Below are positions 48,534 to 60,298 of a stretch of DNA of 64,000 nt, one piece after another; within the stretch, counting starts at the first letter, position 1, and each line of letters opens with the position of its first letter. Made by a program: the position numbers and the translations under genes. The stretch comes from Notospermus geniculatus (Eukaryota; Nemertea; Pilidiophora; Heteronemertea; Lineidae). The notes beneath the pieces are model-generated. The model was not told where the DNA came from, made no database searches, and saw only the letters and a program-made list of their open reading frames with translations. The stretch is taken from assembly GCA_002633025.1 (NCBI GenBank), contig NMRB01000247.1, positions 357,031-421,030 on the forward strand, read 5' to 3'.

Positions 48534-49853
48534 CAATTGAATCAACATTGCATGTACTTATTGCAAGACAGTCACGAGTATATGAACATGGTCCTTGTTG
48601 AACTGAGGTTGGGAATGGATTGATGTGGTTTCTGTCAAGTTAGTGGTGTTGAAACATCAGTTGTTTTGACATTGTCTGCTTTTGACTTTGTGGAGCTGAT
48701 ACTGATATTGTAAATATCCCTGATTTTTCTGCCTGCTGGTTACCTGTGGCGATCTGGCTCTTCAAGTGGGAGGTGATATGGTACTCCAGATTCGTGCTGT
48801 TCCTTTTCCTTATTGTGTCGTTGAGGAAGTTGCTATGGATGATCAGTTGTTGCTGTATAATTATTCTGGCTTTGACTCCAACTCAGATACCTGTTTCAGA
48901 CTACCGTATGCACAGATATTTTCGCATGTAAAAATTCTTGCAAAAATCACAAAATCAAAAAATACACACATAAAAGTTTCCCCCCAAAATCCAGTCAGTT
49001 CCCTTCCTTCCCCTTGTCCCGAACATTAATCCACAAGAAACAGAAAAAAAATGTTCAATTTGTGAAATACTATCCTGCGAAAATATTTCTGTATACGGTA
49101 TGAAGAATAAGGCTGTACGGTATATGCTGTTGTTGGCAGCTGTAGTCATACTTCGATATCCTGACCTGGGAAATCTTCAGCATTGAATTTGAAGTGTCAC
49201 TTTGCAGAGGAATTGGTCCTGCCATATTATTATTATTATCATTATATCCCATATTAGACCAGAATGCTATATTTTACTGTTCAGTCATGACAATACCTTT
49301 GCAATAGACTCTATCACTCCAATAGAGCGCAGCACCTGACGGGTAGCTAGCTAGGCCTTCAGCGTCACAATGTCCCGTGCCCCATTCTGAACGCCATGAC
49401 GTCACTCGAAAAACCTCAACTTGTTTCAGTGATCATGACGTCGTCTCAAGTCAAGATGTCATGGAATGAGTACGTCGTGACGCTGTAGTTACCCGTCAGG
49501 TGCTGCACTCTTTTGGAGTGATATCGTCTATTAATGGCTAACTGCCTTATGGATATTCTGTGCCTGTCATGGGAATCACTGGTGTTGTTACTACTGAGAT
49601 GTAAAACTAGCGTCAGAAAGTTATCCCACAAGTCACAACTTTTTAGCTGTGATGTAATTTTCCCCGATTGAATCAGAAGGATGATGTTGTAGAATATACA
49701 ACTCATATCAACTTCATAACTGGTACCAAGCAGTTTACTCATTGCCAGGATTTTACCCCCGTGCTGTCGTGAACCTGTTACTTCATGAATATCCTAAGTT
49801 TGGGCCTTCCAATTCTGACTGCAAAGTGAAAGCTTCATCTGTATTTTTTCCAG
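48534..49853 (+). other. Spacer between ZF8 and ZF9
   Basis: This is 3' flank of ZF8 and intron. It contains the CRE-bearing inverted-repeat element at 49313-49522. No canonical AATAAA was seen. A small ATT repeat is at about 49226-49245. Confidence 0.4.
49313..49522. mobile_element. 210-bp MITE carrying CRE-like sites
   Basis: Terminal inverted repeats of about 36 bp (starting ATCACTCCAA, containing CAGCACCTGACGGGTA) bound the element. Inside are TGACGTCA at 49397-49404 and several CGTCA half-sites. There is no coding capacity. Confidence 0.65.
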
Positions 49854-52800
49854 ATTATCAGTACAGAACTGTAAACGTAAAGGGCAAGAAGATCACTGTT
49901 GCAGTCAGTCGAAATGCCGAGAACAAAGCTTGCCTGGAAGTTACCCCAGGAATCCCACAGGCAGGAAAGGTCCGAATTAACCTTATAAAGCTCGATGCAA
50001 AGGCACATCAGCAGGACAAAACAAAGACAGAAGCCCAGTCCTCGGTTGATGCTGTCGGTGTGAGCAAGAACATTGCAGGCAAGAAAGTATCAGTTGTACG
50101 CCAGAGCGATGAGCAGAGAGCAACTGAATTTGTTGACCGGGGGACCCAAACCCACTCTTGGGTTGTATTTGCCGTGGGCGAGGACACTGCAGGGCAGAAT
50201 GTATCAGGCATGCACCAGAGAGAGGACAAATCAAGTGAACCTGTTGTTGACCGTGGGTCTAAGGCGCAGTCTTCAGTTGATACTGTAGGCAAGGTCATTG
50301 CTGGCAAGAAAGTATCGCTCCTGAGCCAGAGCAGTGTGACCCATGTAAATGTACAGGGAAGGAAGATATCTGTACCAGATATAAATGCCGAGAAAAAAAC
50401 TGGCCTGGCCCCAGGAACCCCACAGGCAGGATTGATCCATTCTCAACTAAAATTTACAAAGGTCGATGCAAGAACATATAAGCAGGAGCTGGACAAAATA
50501 TGGATGAAAGCCAAGACTTCGGTTGATGTTGACAGTGTGGGCAAGGACTTTGCAGGAAAGAATGTATCAGTCGTTGGCCAGAGCAATGAGAGCAGGACAA
50601 CTGGGACTGTTGGTCAGGGGTCTGCAAACATACAGGGAAGGAGTATATCCATGGCAGTCAGTACAAATGCCAAGAAAAAAGCTTGCCCAGAAGGTACTCC
50701 AGTAAACCCACAGGCAGGATTTGTCCTTCGTCAGCCTGAACTAAAACTTACAAGGGTCGATGTAAACCCACAGGCAGGATTGGGCCTTCATCAACCTGGA
50801 CTAAAACTTACAAGGGTCGATGCAAATACATTTAGGTTGGAGTCTTCAGTTGATGCTAACAGTGTGGGCAGGGACACTGGAGGCACGAAAGAATCTGTTG
50901 AACGCCTGAGGATTGAGCAGAGGTCAGCTGAACTTGTCAACCGGGGGTCTAAAGCCCAGTCTTCGGTTGATGCTGTCGGTGTAGGCAAGGACATTGCAGG
51001 CAAGAAATTATCAGTCGTACACCGGAGCCATGAGAATAGATCAGCTGAACCTGTCAACCAGGAATCTGACTTAAACAAATCAAGAACAATACGAATAATG
51101 GTCAAAAAAGTTCCAAAGAAAAGTGAAAGAGTCTCAAGCCTGAACAGTACTGGTGAAAATACTGTTGGGCTGGACAAGGATGCTTCCATCTCTGGCAGTA
51201 ATGAGCCAGATAGTGATTTCAATCATGACTTACCTAATGAACCAGATAAGATTACGGACATGACTGCCAGTTCAACACTGCCATCTGAAACACTTACCAG
51301 TAGTGAAAATGTTCCATCTGTGGACTTGCCTCCAGCAGGACCTCCGGCTCAGGGAACATCAAGAGGCTTGGCCTTGCGGAGGAATGATGAATTGGACTTT
51401 ATCAAGGTTCTGCCAAAGCAATGGGGAAACATTGCTAAGCCTACTACATGGGCGAGGCCTGCCAACAAAATTGACCATAACTACTGCATACGAGCAAAAG
51501 TACCACTTCGAAGGAGACGTCAGTATAAAACTCGAACAAGTGAAGTTGTATGTGATGTCTGTGGCTTGGCAATGAGGAAGTCGTCATTGCCATCACATAT
51601 GAGAATCCATACTGGAGAAAAACCTTTCAAATGTGATGTCTGTCAGAAGAAGTTCCGTTATAAAGATACTCTTAAAAAGCATGAGTTAGAACACACTTCT
51701 GACCCNAACTAAAACTTACAAGGGTCGATGTAAACCCACAGGCAGGATTGGGCCTTCATCAGCCTGGACTAAAACTTACAAGGGTCGATGCAAATACATT
51801 TAAGTTGGAGTCTTCAGTTGATGCTAACAGTGTGGGCAGGGACACTGGAGGCACGAAAGAATCTGTTGAACGCCTGAGGATTGAGCAGAGGTCAGCTGAA
51901 CTTGTCAACCGGGGGTCTAAAGCCCAGTCTTCAGTTGATGCTGTCGGTGTAGGCAAGGACATTGCAGGCAAGAAATTATCAGTCGTACACCAGAGCCATG
52001 AGAATAGATCAGCTGAATCTGTCAACCAGGAATCTGACTTAAACAAATCAAGAACAATACGAATAATGGTCAAAAAAGTTCCAAAGAAAAGTGAAAGAGT
52101 CTCAAGCCTGAACAGTACTGGTGAAAATACTGTTGGACTGGACAAGGATGCTTCCATCTCGGGCAGTAATGAGCCAGATAGTGATTTCAATCATGACTTA
52201 CCTAATGAACCAGATACGATTACGGACATGACTGCCAGTTCAACACTGCCATCTGAAACACTTGCCAGTAGTGAAAATGTTCCATCTGTGGACTTGCCTC
52301 CAGCAGGACCTCCGGCTCAGGGAACATCAAGAGGCTTGGCCTTGCGGAGGAATGATGAATTGGACTTTCTAAAGGTTCTGCCAAAGCAATGGGGAAACAT
52401 TGCTAAGCCTACTACATGGGCGAGGCCTGCCAACAAAATTGACCATAACTACTGCATACGAGCAAAAGTACCACTTCGAAGGAGACGTCAGTATAAAACT
52501 CGAACAAGTGAAGTTGTATGTGATGTCTGTGGCTTGGCAATGAGGAAGTCGTCATTGCCATCACATATGAGAATCCATACTGGAGAAAAACCTTTCAAAT
52601 GTGATGTCTGTCAGAAGAAGTTCCGTTATAAAGATACTCTTAAAAAGCATGAGTTAGAACACACTTCTGACCCAAGACCTTTCAAATGTCCCAAATGCCC
52701 TGCATCTTTCACGTCTCAAAAATACTTGAATCACCACAGTACGAAAAGCAACCACCGAGAGGAATCTGATGACATGAAGGAGTGGTATGAGGAGCATCCA

Positions 52801-53766
52801 AAGAAAACCGTCTTGTGTGAGCTGTGTCCTAAGATGTTCACCCCATGGGGGATTAGAAATCACATGAAGCTTAGTCATCCCGATGGCGTGATTGAGAAGG
52901 AGAACAAGAAAAAGCAGAAAAAGCCCGCGAAGAGGAGGAAGAAATATTTAAAAAAAGGAGAATCAGGTTATTGGTTTCTTTGCCCCTATTGTGACAGTCC
53001 ATATGCCAATCAGTGTGGTCTTGCTGTACATATATCCATCAACCATAAAGATCAAGATCTGCAGGATGCCTTCGATGTTCAGCCTGAGTACCGGGGAGAA
53101 AAGGATGACCAAAGTCGTTTGCACCACGTGTACAAGTGGGGTTATGGTCTTGTGAAGATCTGCAATGTTTGCGGTAAAAGAGTGTCCAGGTTGAAGTTCA
53201 GGCATCACCTCCTGCTGCACCGAGGCAAGGAACCACACAAGTGTCATGTGTGTGATGCCCCTTTCCTTTATCCCAGTTCTCTCAGGTTGCATATGAGGCT
53301 CCATTTTGGAACAAAGACAAGCGCATCTGTGCTCCAGTTGAAAACGAATGCCAAGAAACTGCCCTACAAGTGTAAAACTTGTGGTAAGATTCTCCCAACA
53401 TGTGCTGGCTTGCGGAAACACAATCGCCGCCACCATGGTCTACGAATTGCTGCCAAGTGGAGACCAGGGTCTTGTGTCGTCCCTTTGCCTCTTGATTATA
53501 AACCAGTGAGAATGCCCTCCAGTTCAACGAGGCGTGGACCGAAAGTTGGATCAACCAAGTACTGGAAGCAGGATTCTTATGCGACAGAAAGTGTGGAACT
53601 GATACAAGTTGACACTGATGTAAATGCACCATTGGTTACTATTCAGCCCACTGAAGAAACCCAAGCTGTCAGCAGCATTCTCCTTGCCGATGAAGCTAGA
53701 TCTATTGCTAACATTGTTGAGCTTCCCATAACTGATAGCTTCGATACTTTTATGTCACAGCTTTGA
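49854..53766 (+). CDS. Alternative terminal exon ZF9, 8 fingers, interrupted by an assembly duplication
   Basis: The acceptor TATTTTTTCCAG ends at 49853, phase 1 (Asn junction). As assembled, 967 bp (50739-51705) are repeated at 51707-52673 around the N at 51706, breaking the frame. Counting one copy only, the exon is 2945 bases, stays in phase and gives about a 1269-residue isoform. The N-terminal half is a degenerate tandem repeat (units around SSVDAVG..IAGKKVSVV and TPQAG..LKLTRVDA). The fingers follow: CDVCGLAMRKSSLPSHMRIH, then seven more, several with long non-standard spacers. The two copies differ by a few residues (for example KITD/TITD), as alleles would. Confidence 0.87.
50739..52673. 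repeat. 967-bp duplication around a single N
   Basis: 50739-51705 and 51707-52673 have equal length and no indels, differ by scattered substitutions and are separated by one N. This is the hallmark of two overlapping haplotype contigs joined end to end. Confidence 0.88.
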
Positions 53767-54086
53767 AGTGGGGGAAATGTCTCTTCCATATCAGGTAACT
53801 TTCCGTGTGCCACACTGTTCAATTCTTTAGGGACATCTTATTTGCGAGAAAAGATAGTCTCTATGAAAAGGGCCCATTGACTTTGTCAGGCCTTGTGATC
53901 AACTTGTGAAACAGTAGATTAGAATCTTACACTTTTGCAGTGGTTCTATAGTTTATTCCTGTTGGTTTTGATACCTTATTTGTTCTATCATTTGTATCAA
54001 TTTGTTGCATGTAATTATCAATTACAATGGGGAACCCGCTCACCGACAGGTCGGCGCTGCGAGCGCTTGTACCGAAACGACGTCAT

Positions 54087-54094
54087 TGACGTCA
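54087..54094. promoter_or_regulatory. CRE-type palindrome upstream of ZF10
   Basis: TGACGTCA with nearby half-sites (ACGTCA at 54080, TGTCATTGACG at 54102-54112), about 270 bp before the ZF10 exon. It could act as an enhancer or internal promoter element. This is motif evidence only. Confidence 0.3.
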
Positions 54095-54364
54095 TTTTAG
54101 GTGTCATTGACGTTTGGTTTACTCGGCTTGCACAGTGCTATAAAAAAACTGTCCATCATCAAAGTGAAGTGTGACAGTTCTGGTTAACTCTTTTCCATAT
54201 TGGGCATTTGTTTTGACCAGAATCTAAATTTCTCTTCATAATCTGAATTTCAGCATTCTTTTGCTGCAGACTGAGTCTGTGGGCCTGTCATGAACTTTTT
54301 TGCCAGTAGTTATAATGGCATCTTCAAACATACCTACAGAATCCTCTCTGTGTTTGTCTTACAG

Positions 54365-55422
54365 AAAAGTTCCGCCCCCGCCCGAGGATGAGACGGAAAC
54401 GAAAGCCTCACTACATTGTACACACAAGTGCTGGAACATTTGAGATTGTCCATACTATCAAGGCATCTGGTATCCATAAGAAAACAGGATCGGCCGTCCG
54501 TCTGAGGGTTCGCCGAGCTGGCCAGGAGAAGCAGATGTTTACGTGTGAGATTTGCGGCAAGACCTTATCAAGAAATAACATGGCAGCCCATCTACGTATC
54601 CATCGACATGAATTCAAGTTCTTCTGTGATGTTTGTCAGAAAGGTTTCTATACAAAGAAAGATATGGGTGTCCATTACAGAATCCACACCGGGGAGAAAC
54701 CTTACAGTTGCCCGATATGCTGCAAGGCCTTTCGGCAGAAGTCCAAGGTTACCGAGCACATGCTGACCCATTCCCATGAGAAGAAACACATCTGTGAATA
54801 CTGCAGTCAAAAGTTTGCACGCCGCTCTGATTTGAAGTGTCACATTCGTTTGCACACAGGAGAAAGGCCGTATGTTTGTAACCAATGTGGGAAGAAGTTT
54901 GCCCAGCCGGGGAATTACAGCGCTCATTTGCGCACCCATTCAAAGCAGACCTTTGTCTGTGAGATTTGTGCAAAGTCTTATGCCAGTATGGGTGGTCTGA
55001 AAGAGCATTTGCGCGTTCACGGGGAAAAGAAGCATATACCACAACAGATTCAAACCCAGCAGGTTCAACAGGATGTGCATCAGCAACAAATCGTGGAGAT
55101 GGAGCTGCACAATCCTCTGCTGCAATCCCAACATCAACAAATGGTCACCCAGCATCAAGGCGGTACTGTACAATATGCTTTGGAACAACAACAAGGTAAC
55201 ACATACACATTCCATCAGGGGGGTCAGGTGACCCAAGGTATGCTCGTGTCGCAGGATGGACAACCAATTATGTCGCAAGGACAGCCAACTGTGGTATCAT
55301 TCCCACAAGACCAGTTGACACAAGGAGTTGTAATTGACCACCAGGGTGGACAGCAGACGGTCCAGGGTCAAGTTGTACTCATAGAACAAGGAAATCAACA
55401 AACAAGAATCGTAATGCAGTGA
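54365..55422 (+). CDS. Alternative terminal exon ZF10, 6 fingers
   Basis: The acceptor TGTTTGTCTTACAG ends at 54364, phase 1 (Lys junction), giving a 640-residue isoform. A basic leader (FRPRPRMRRKRKPH) precedes six fingers, from CEICGKTLSRNNMAAHLRIH to CEICAKSYASMGGLKEHLRVH. A tail extremely rich in Gln follows, ending QTRIVMQ. A long 3' UTR follows, with AATAAA at 57328-57333. It is the last exon of the array. Confidence 0.9.
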
Positions 55423-57350
55423 GTGGACAATTCAAGGGCTTCGATGTTTGAGTACCGGGGTATCTTATAATCGAGTTCAAATGAATAACTTTCAGAAGTT
55501 GGTTCTGTAGGTATGGGCCAAGGGTTTAAAAAATAGCCTGAGTGTGTACCTACTGTATTGAGAGTACATGGGTTGGGACTTTGACACAAGTCAACTTTTT
55601 GGAAAGATCAAACCCTACATTCACTTTGCACTACTCATGCCATAGCCGGTTCAAGGTGACAAATTTAGAACTTCCCATATTGGATTTTTGCTGAAGTTCT
55701 TTCAACTGAAAGAAGGTGGAAGCACTGTGCATGCCCAGTAAAAGATGTGTGAGGTTTTTCCATGTTTGAATTACATATTATACTTGTAGGCCTAGCCGGG
55801 TCACTGCCTATGGTAGTATGCCTAATGTATGTAACCTTTGTTGCACTATACTTATCACTGTGAAAAATGTTTCTTTGTAAATAATAATGCATTGTAGTGT
55901 ACCTGTCTTTTTCCTGGTGTTAATTCAAGGTTGTGCATTTACTGCCAAGAGAACAATGAATTCTTGTCGTTCAACTTGATTTATGGAGTTAAAGGTTCTT
56001 TTTAAAAGAGTCAATGAAGAGGTGGTTCTGATTGAGTTGCAAAAATTAGTCCACAATGCATTAAAATGTGTACTATTGAGGGCCAAGGGATCATCTCCAT
56101 GTATTTCCTAGTACATATACGTTATAGTTTAGTAAGTTTTAATTTGATATTCTTCCTTCAAATCAAATTTGCAAAGAGTGATTATTTCATGTTGTTAGCA
56201 AGTTGAAGCTGCTTGTAAAATGACCAATGATGACGATAGTGTGAAGAAACACATTTTTTTTGCAGCTGAATACTTTGGCCAACCAGTTTTGAGGAGGCCG
56301 AGTGTGAAGTGGCCCATATAACGATGCTGCTTCCTTGAAGGGAGAATATTATTATAGAGGTTCTTGACGTGACGTCACATAATACCATGAAGACACGATT
56401 TCAAGCGACATCATGGTATGAACACAGATCGTGACGTCAAACTGTCATGACGTGACATTGTTGCCGACCATTTGACAGCCAACATGGCCAATTCTTTGCA
56501 GTCATGTGAGCGTTATGATGTCAGTGAAGCACCTCTCTACCTTTATAAGGTGTATGTTGGTACTTGTGTTTGTAAATAGAATGTTTGTATGGTTGCACAG
56601 ATAAAATCTCATTCATGATGGATGGTCCATGTGCATATCTTGTAAATATGTATTTCAATGATTCACGGAAGACCAGTTCATTGGGTCGTTCATCCTAGAG
56701 GTAATGTTTTCTACAATTTCTTTTAAAGCTAGAGTTTGGTAAACCTTATGTGGTATGTGGACAGGAAGTGTCTATTTTCCACTAGTATTGTGTAAAACTG
56801 CTTGTTTGCTCTTGTTATATTCAATGTACATAATGCTTGTGACCGAAAGAGTTTCTTTGCCTGTATCACTGCATCGTTAAGCTTTTAAGCCATGACAACT
56901 GTCACGTACTGATAAAGAGACAAAATTGATTCGGCCTTACCGGTATTTGGATGTGTTTCAGAATATTTTGTCAGAGGGAGATAATCGTCCGATTATGGCA
57001 GCTGATGTGTCTCCTATGGTAGAGTAGGCCTATACGAGTGGAAGGCTAATTTATTTGAACAAAAACCTTTATTGTTCAGATTTCATGGCAGTGGAAGTAG
57101 ATTGTTGTGTCAGTCCCTGATGCCAAATACTTCTTTTCCTTACCTACAGGCACCACCATTGTAACGTGTTAAAACATTTGGAGGAGTACATGTACTGTCT
57201 GGGAATGGTATTATGTGGATGTAGACAGTCTCTTGTTGATTCATAAGATGAGCTCGTTCAATCTGAAATCAGTTACCTTGGTTGACTTTCATTGTTTCAT
57301 ATTCCATTGACTAAAACATATTGATTGAATAAAGATTTCTTATATTTCTC
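55423..57350 (+). other. Probable long 3' UTR of ZF10
   Basis: About 1.9 kb without a gene, ending at the strong AATAAAG at 57328. It holds two TGACGTCA sites (56370-56377, 56432-56439) around a TACCATGA/TCATGGTA inverted pair, probably another short inverted-repeat element. Confidence 0.5.
57328..57333 (+). terminator. Distal poly(A) signal of the zinc-finger gene
   Basis: AATAAA in TTGAATAAAGATTTC, followed by a T-rich stretch. Confidence 0.65.
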
Positions 57351-57982
57351 AATTTGTCCTTCTGGTTTATTCCTCACACTGTAGGTAACTACCGGTACAT
57401 TTGAATCTGTGTCAAGTGACCCTAATTTGACCTACATGTACATTCCTCAACCTGGTGAAGGTTATCGATGGGAATTATGTCAAGTACCGGTACTGTCACT
57501 GTGAGCCAAATCTTTGATACAGATCTGATGACCATTGCCTTAAAAATGGATTTGTGTCACTTGGCACCTGCCAATGGGGACATTGTCTGAGCTCAATCAA
57601 GTACATTTTGGCTCCAGATAAAATTGACCTGATATGCGTCCCTCACTACAAGTGTCCAAAAGTGGTTGGCTGCCTGCCAGTGGATATCGGAGAATGTGTA
57701 CGAAGGTAACCTCTGAAGGTAACCTCTAAGGCTGGACACTTTAGTGAGGGGTCGTGTGTGTTCCACAATCTAACTTATAGCTATCTCTGTGAACGATGTC
57801 AAGTGCATCACTGAAATATCACAGTGACCCAATTTACCAACATCAGATGATATTGGATGCCACATGCCATCTCCTGTTGGGGATGTCTACCACACTCCCA
57901 TGGAAAGGGGGCGTGTTATCACTGGATACACAATCTGTGACCCATATCGAAATCGCACCCAGTAATGTATTGAACTGAACGT
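57351..57982. other. Intergenic between the zinc-finger gene and DMGDH
   Basis: The two genes converge here (tail to tail). No gene or recognised repeat was seen. Confidence 0.45.
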
Positions 57983-58018
57983 GCGGAAAGTCAGTTTTAA
58001 AAAAAAAACTTCATCAAT

Positions 58019-60262
58019 TTACTTATTTCTGGCCGATTCTATCAGAACTGGTGCATTTGGTAACACTGTAGCAAGTCTCCTTTCCCCAAGAAGTTCGACA
58101 TAAACCTGTGACCCTGATTTACTCAGCTCAAGGGGGACGTACGCCATGGCTAAACTCGCCTTCACTTGGTATCCATAGGCACCAGAGGTGGTCATACCCA
58201 CAACCTGAAATATAAAGCATAGGTGTGCCATATACATGGACATAGCCTACTGTATGTACATCATACATCGAGATCAATGTGATAATTTTTTGCGAAGTTG
58301 AGATCCATCCCCTATAAGCAAACCCTCCTGTCGAGGAGCACCCATTAAGCTTGCAGTCCCTACCTTATCTTGATACCATACTGTTTCATTTCCTTCAGGG
58401 TCAACATCAGATGTATCAACCTTCATCATCACCAACTTCTTCTCCAAGCCATCGGCTTTAATCATTCGGAGAGCTTCTTTACCGATGAAGTTTGTTGGCT
58501 GTAATGAAAGTAATCATTATCATCTTTGTAGCCACCTTATTCTTGGATATCTCCCTGGCTCGTTTTGCCTCAATATATCGTGATCAGCCTGCTTTGCATC
58601 ATTCCTGAACTTAGGTTGCATTTTTGCACAACTCTTTATCCTGGGTGATATAGGCCTATAGGTGTTTTGGGTTGCCCCATCCTCAAAGCCCACATGTACG
58701 CCTATATCATAAGACTAGTGCAAACTAGACTAGTGTAATCAGAGGGTGCAGCAATGTCACCCTTGATAGCCAAGACTGATCACCCAGGACAACATGGACA
58801 TGCCCCCCCCCCTCCGGGCTCCCATCCATAAGCTCACCTTCTTTAATTTGATAAAGAAATCTAATCCAGCTTCAAATGGGTTTCTGTCAACTGTCAACTG
58901 AAAGCATACATGAAGTGATTAGTCTGTGTCTTTGTGTTGACAAATCATTATGATCAAGATCGGCACTACAAAGTGGATCCTTCAATCAGGACACCTGTAT
59001 CAAGGACACCAAGACTCCAGCCCATCCCAAATTTCTATTCATTTTGACATCTGTACCCAGGACACCTATCAATTAAGGATTGTGCATCTGTCGGTCCCCA
59101 AGGTGTCCTCAATGTGAGGTTCCACTGTAGCCTACTAATAACGGATGATATACTTAAGAGTGGTGAAATCCATCAATCTCTCTGAACCATCATTATAGCT
59201 TAGCCATTTCTTTCCTCTCACCTCACTTATCCAACTCCTGAAGCCTTTCTCCATCCTCATGGAGTTAAGGGCATAAGTACCAAAGTCTCCAATACCATAT
59301 TCTTTCCCAGCATTTTCAAGAGCTTCGTAGAGTTTCAATGTGTCAGTTGGTTTGTGGTACAACTCCCAACCTAGTTCACCTGCAAATCAAATAAGAATAT
59401 GATGTCCAATGTCCAATATCCAACCCAAAGACGAAAGACCGTGACATACCTGTGTATGATATTCTCATGGCTTTAACCTTGATTCCAGCCAGCTCGATAT
59501 CTTTGGTGTTGAGGAATTTAAAAGAGTTATTGTTCATATCTGTGGTGGTTAACTTTGAGAGTATTTCCCTGGATTTTGGTCCAGCGATACCAAGGCAAGC
59601 CACGTCATCTGTAACATTTGTGATGCTGACATCATAGTTCCAATCTGCTGCCTTTTCTTCAACCCATCTGAAACATGGAGAAAAAAATACCGGTACTTGG
59701 AAATGGATGTAAATTTGAAAGTACATACATGTATCTCTGCATGAGATTTATGCTTTTGCAGAAATATCTCATACACTAGGTTGCCTGTTGTAACCCTGTA
59801 TTGAGTAGCTGGGCAGTTGATGTTTGCACTCCTGAAAAAAACATGTTTTTAAAAAAAAGGTGACCTCCATTTGGAAGACTAGACATGTTAGATGATTCTT
59901 TACCTGATATCATGTTGTTCAGACCCTGATCCAGTTATACAGAAGAAGTGATTTGAAGCGAGAGTCGTGACTGTCAGCTCGGCGTACACTGTACCCCGCG
60001 ATGTCAACATGTGACTGATGTTGGTGTGACCGACCTGAAAGAAAAAATGGAATAGAAATAGTTGCTTGTTGAGGAGTTTAAATTATTACCTGTAATTCTT
60101 GCGACTGCTTACCTTTGGCAGTTTATTGGCCAGTAACAGATCCATCAACTTGGCAGCATCTTTTCCTTTCACTTCAAACTTTCCAAAAGGTGTCAAGTCT
60201 ATTATACCAGCTCTCTGTAGCACCATGTCAACTTCCCGACCAACCGGTTCAAACCAGTTGGA
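58019..60262 (-). pseudogene. DMGDH: Partial DMGDH 3'-end copy
   Basis: This copy has exons 60262-60113 (truncated at its 5' side by the duplication junction, with no acceptor), 60034-59904, 59667-59450, 59379-59222, 58897-58838, 58498-58364 and 58204-58019 (stop). The frames are intact and the residues nearly the same as the complete copy (PTNFIG for PANFIG, GERRLA for GERTLA). It lacks any upstream exon, so it cannot encode a whole enzyme where it stands. It is probably a second allele misjoined in the assembly, or a real tandem fragment. Confidence 0.75.
58977..59129. mobile_element. MITE in DMGDH intron, first copy
   Basis: The right end is GAGGTTCCACTG then TA and the left end is a decayed TACAAAGTGGATCC, with AGGACACC/GGTGTCC words inside. 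It is the same family as 43819-44000. Confidence 0.55.
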
Positions 60263-60298
60263 GCGGAAAGTCAGTTTTAAAAAAAAAACTTCATCAAT

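Noticed and set aside
54030-54066. tRNA-like GC-rich stretch
   Set aside because: No A-box and B-box pair and no cloverleaf could be drawn.
31819-55422. Ten separate intronless zinc-finger genes
   Set aside because: Each has an acceptor in the same phase right at its start and no convincing initiator or promoter, so alternative terminal exons of one gene fit better.
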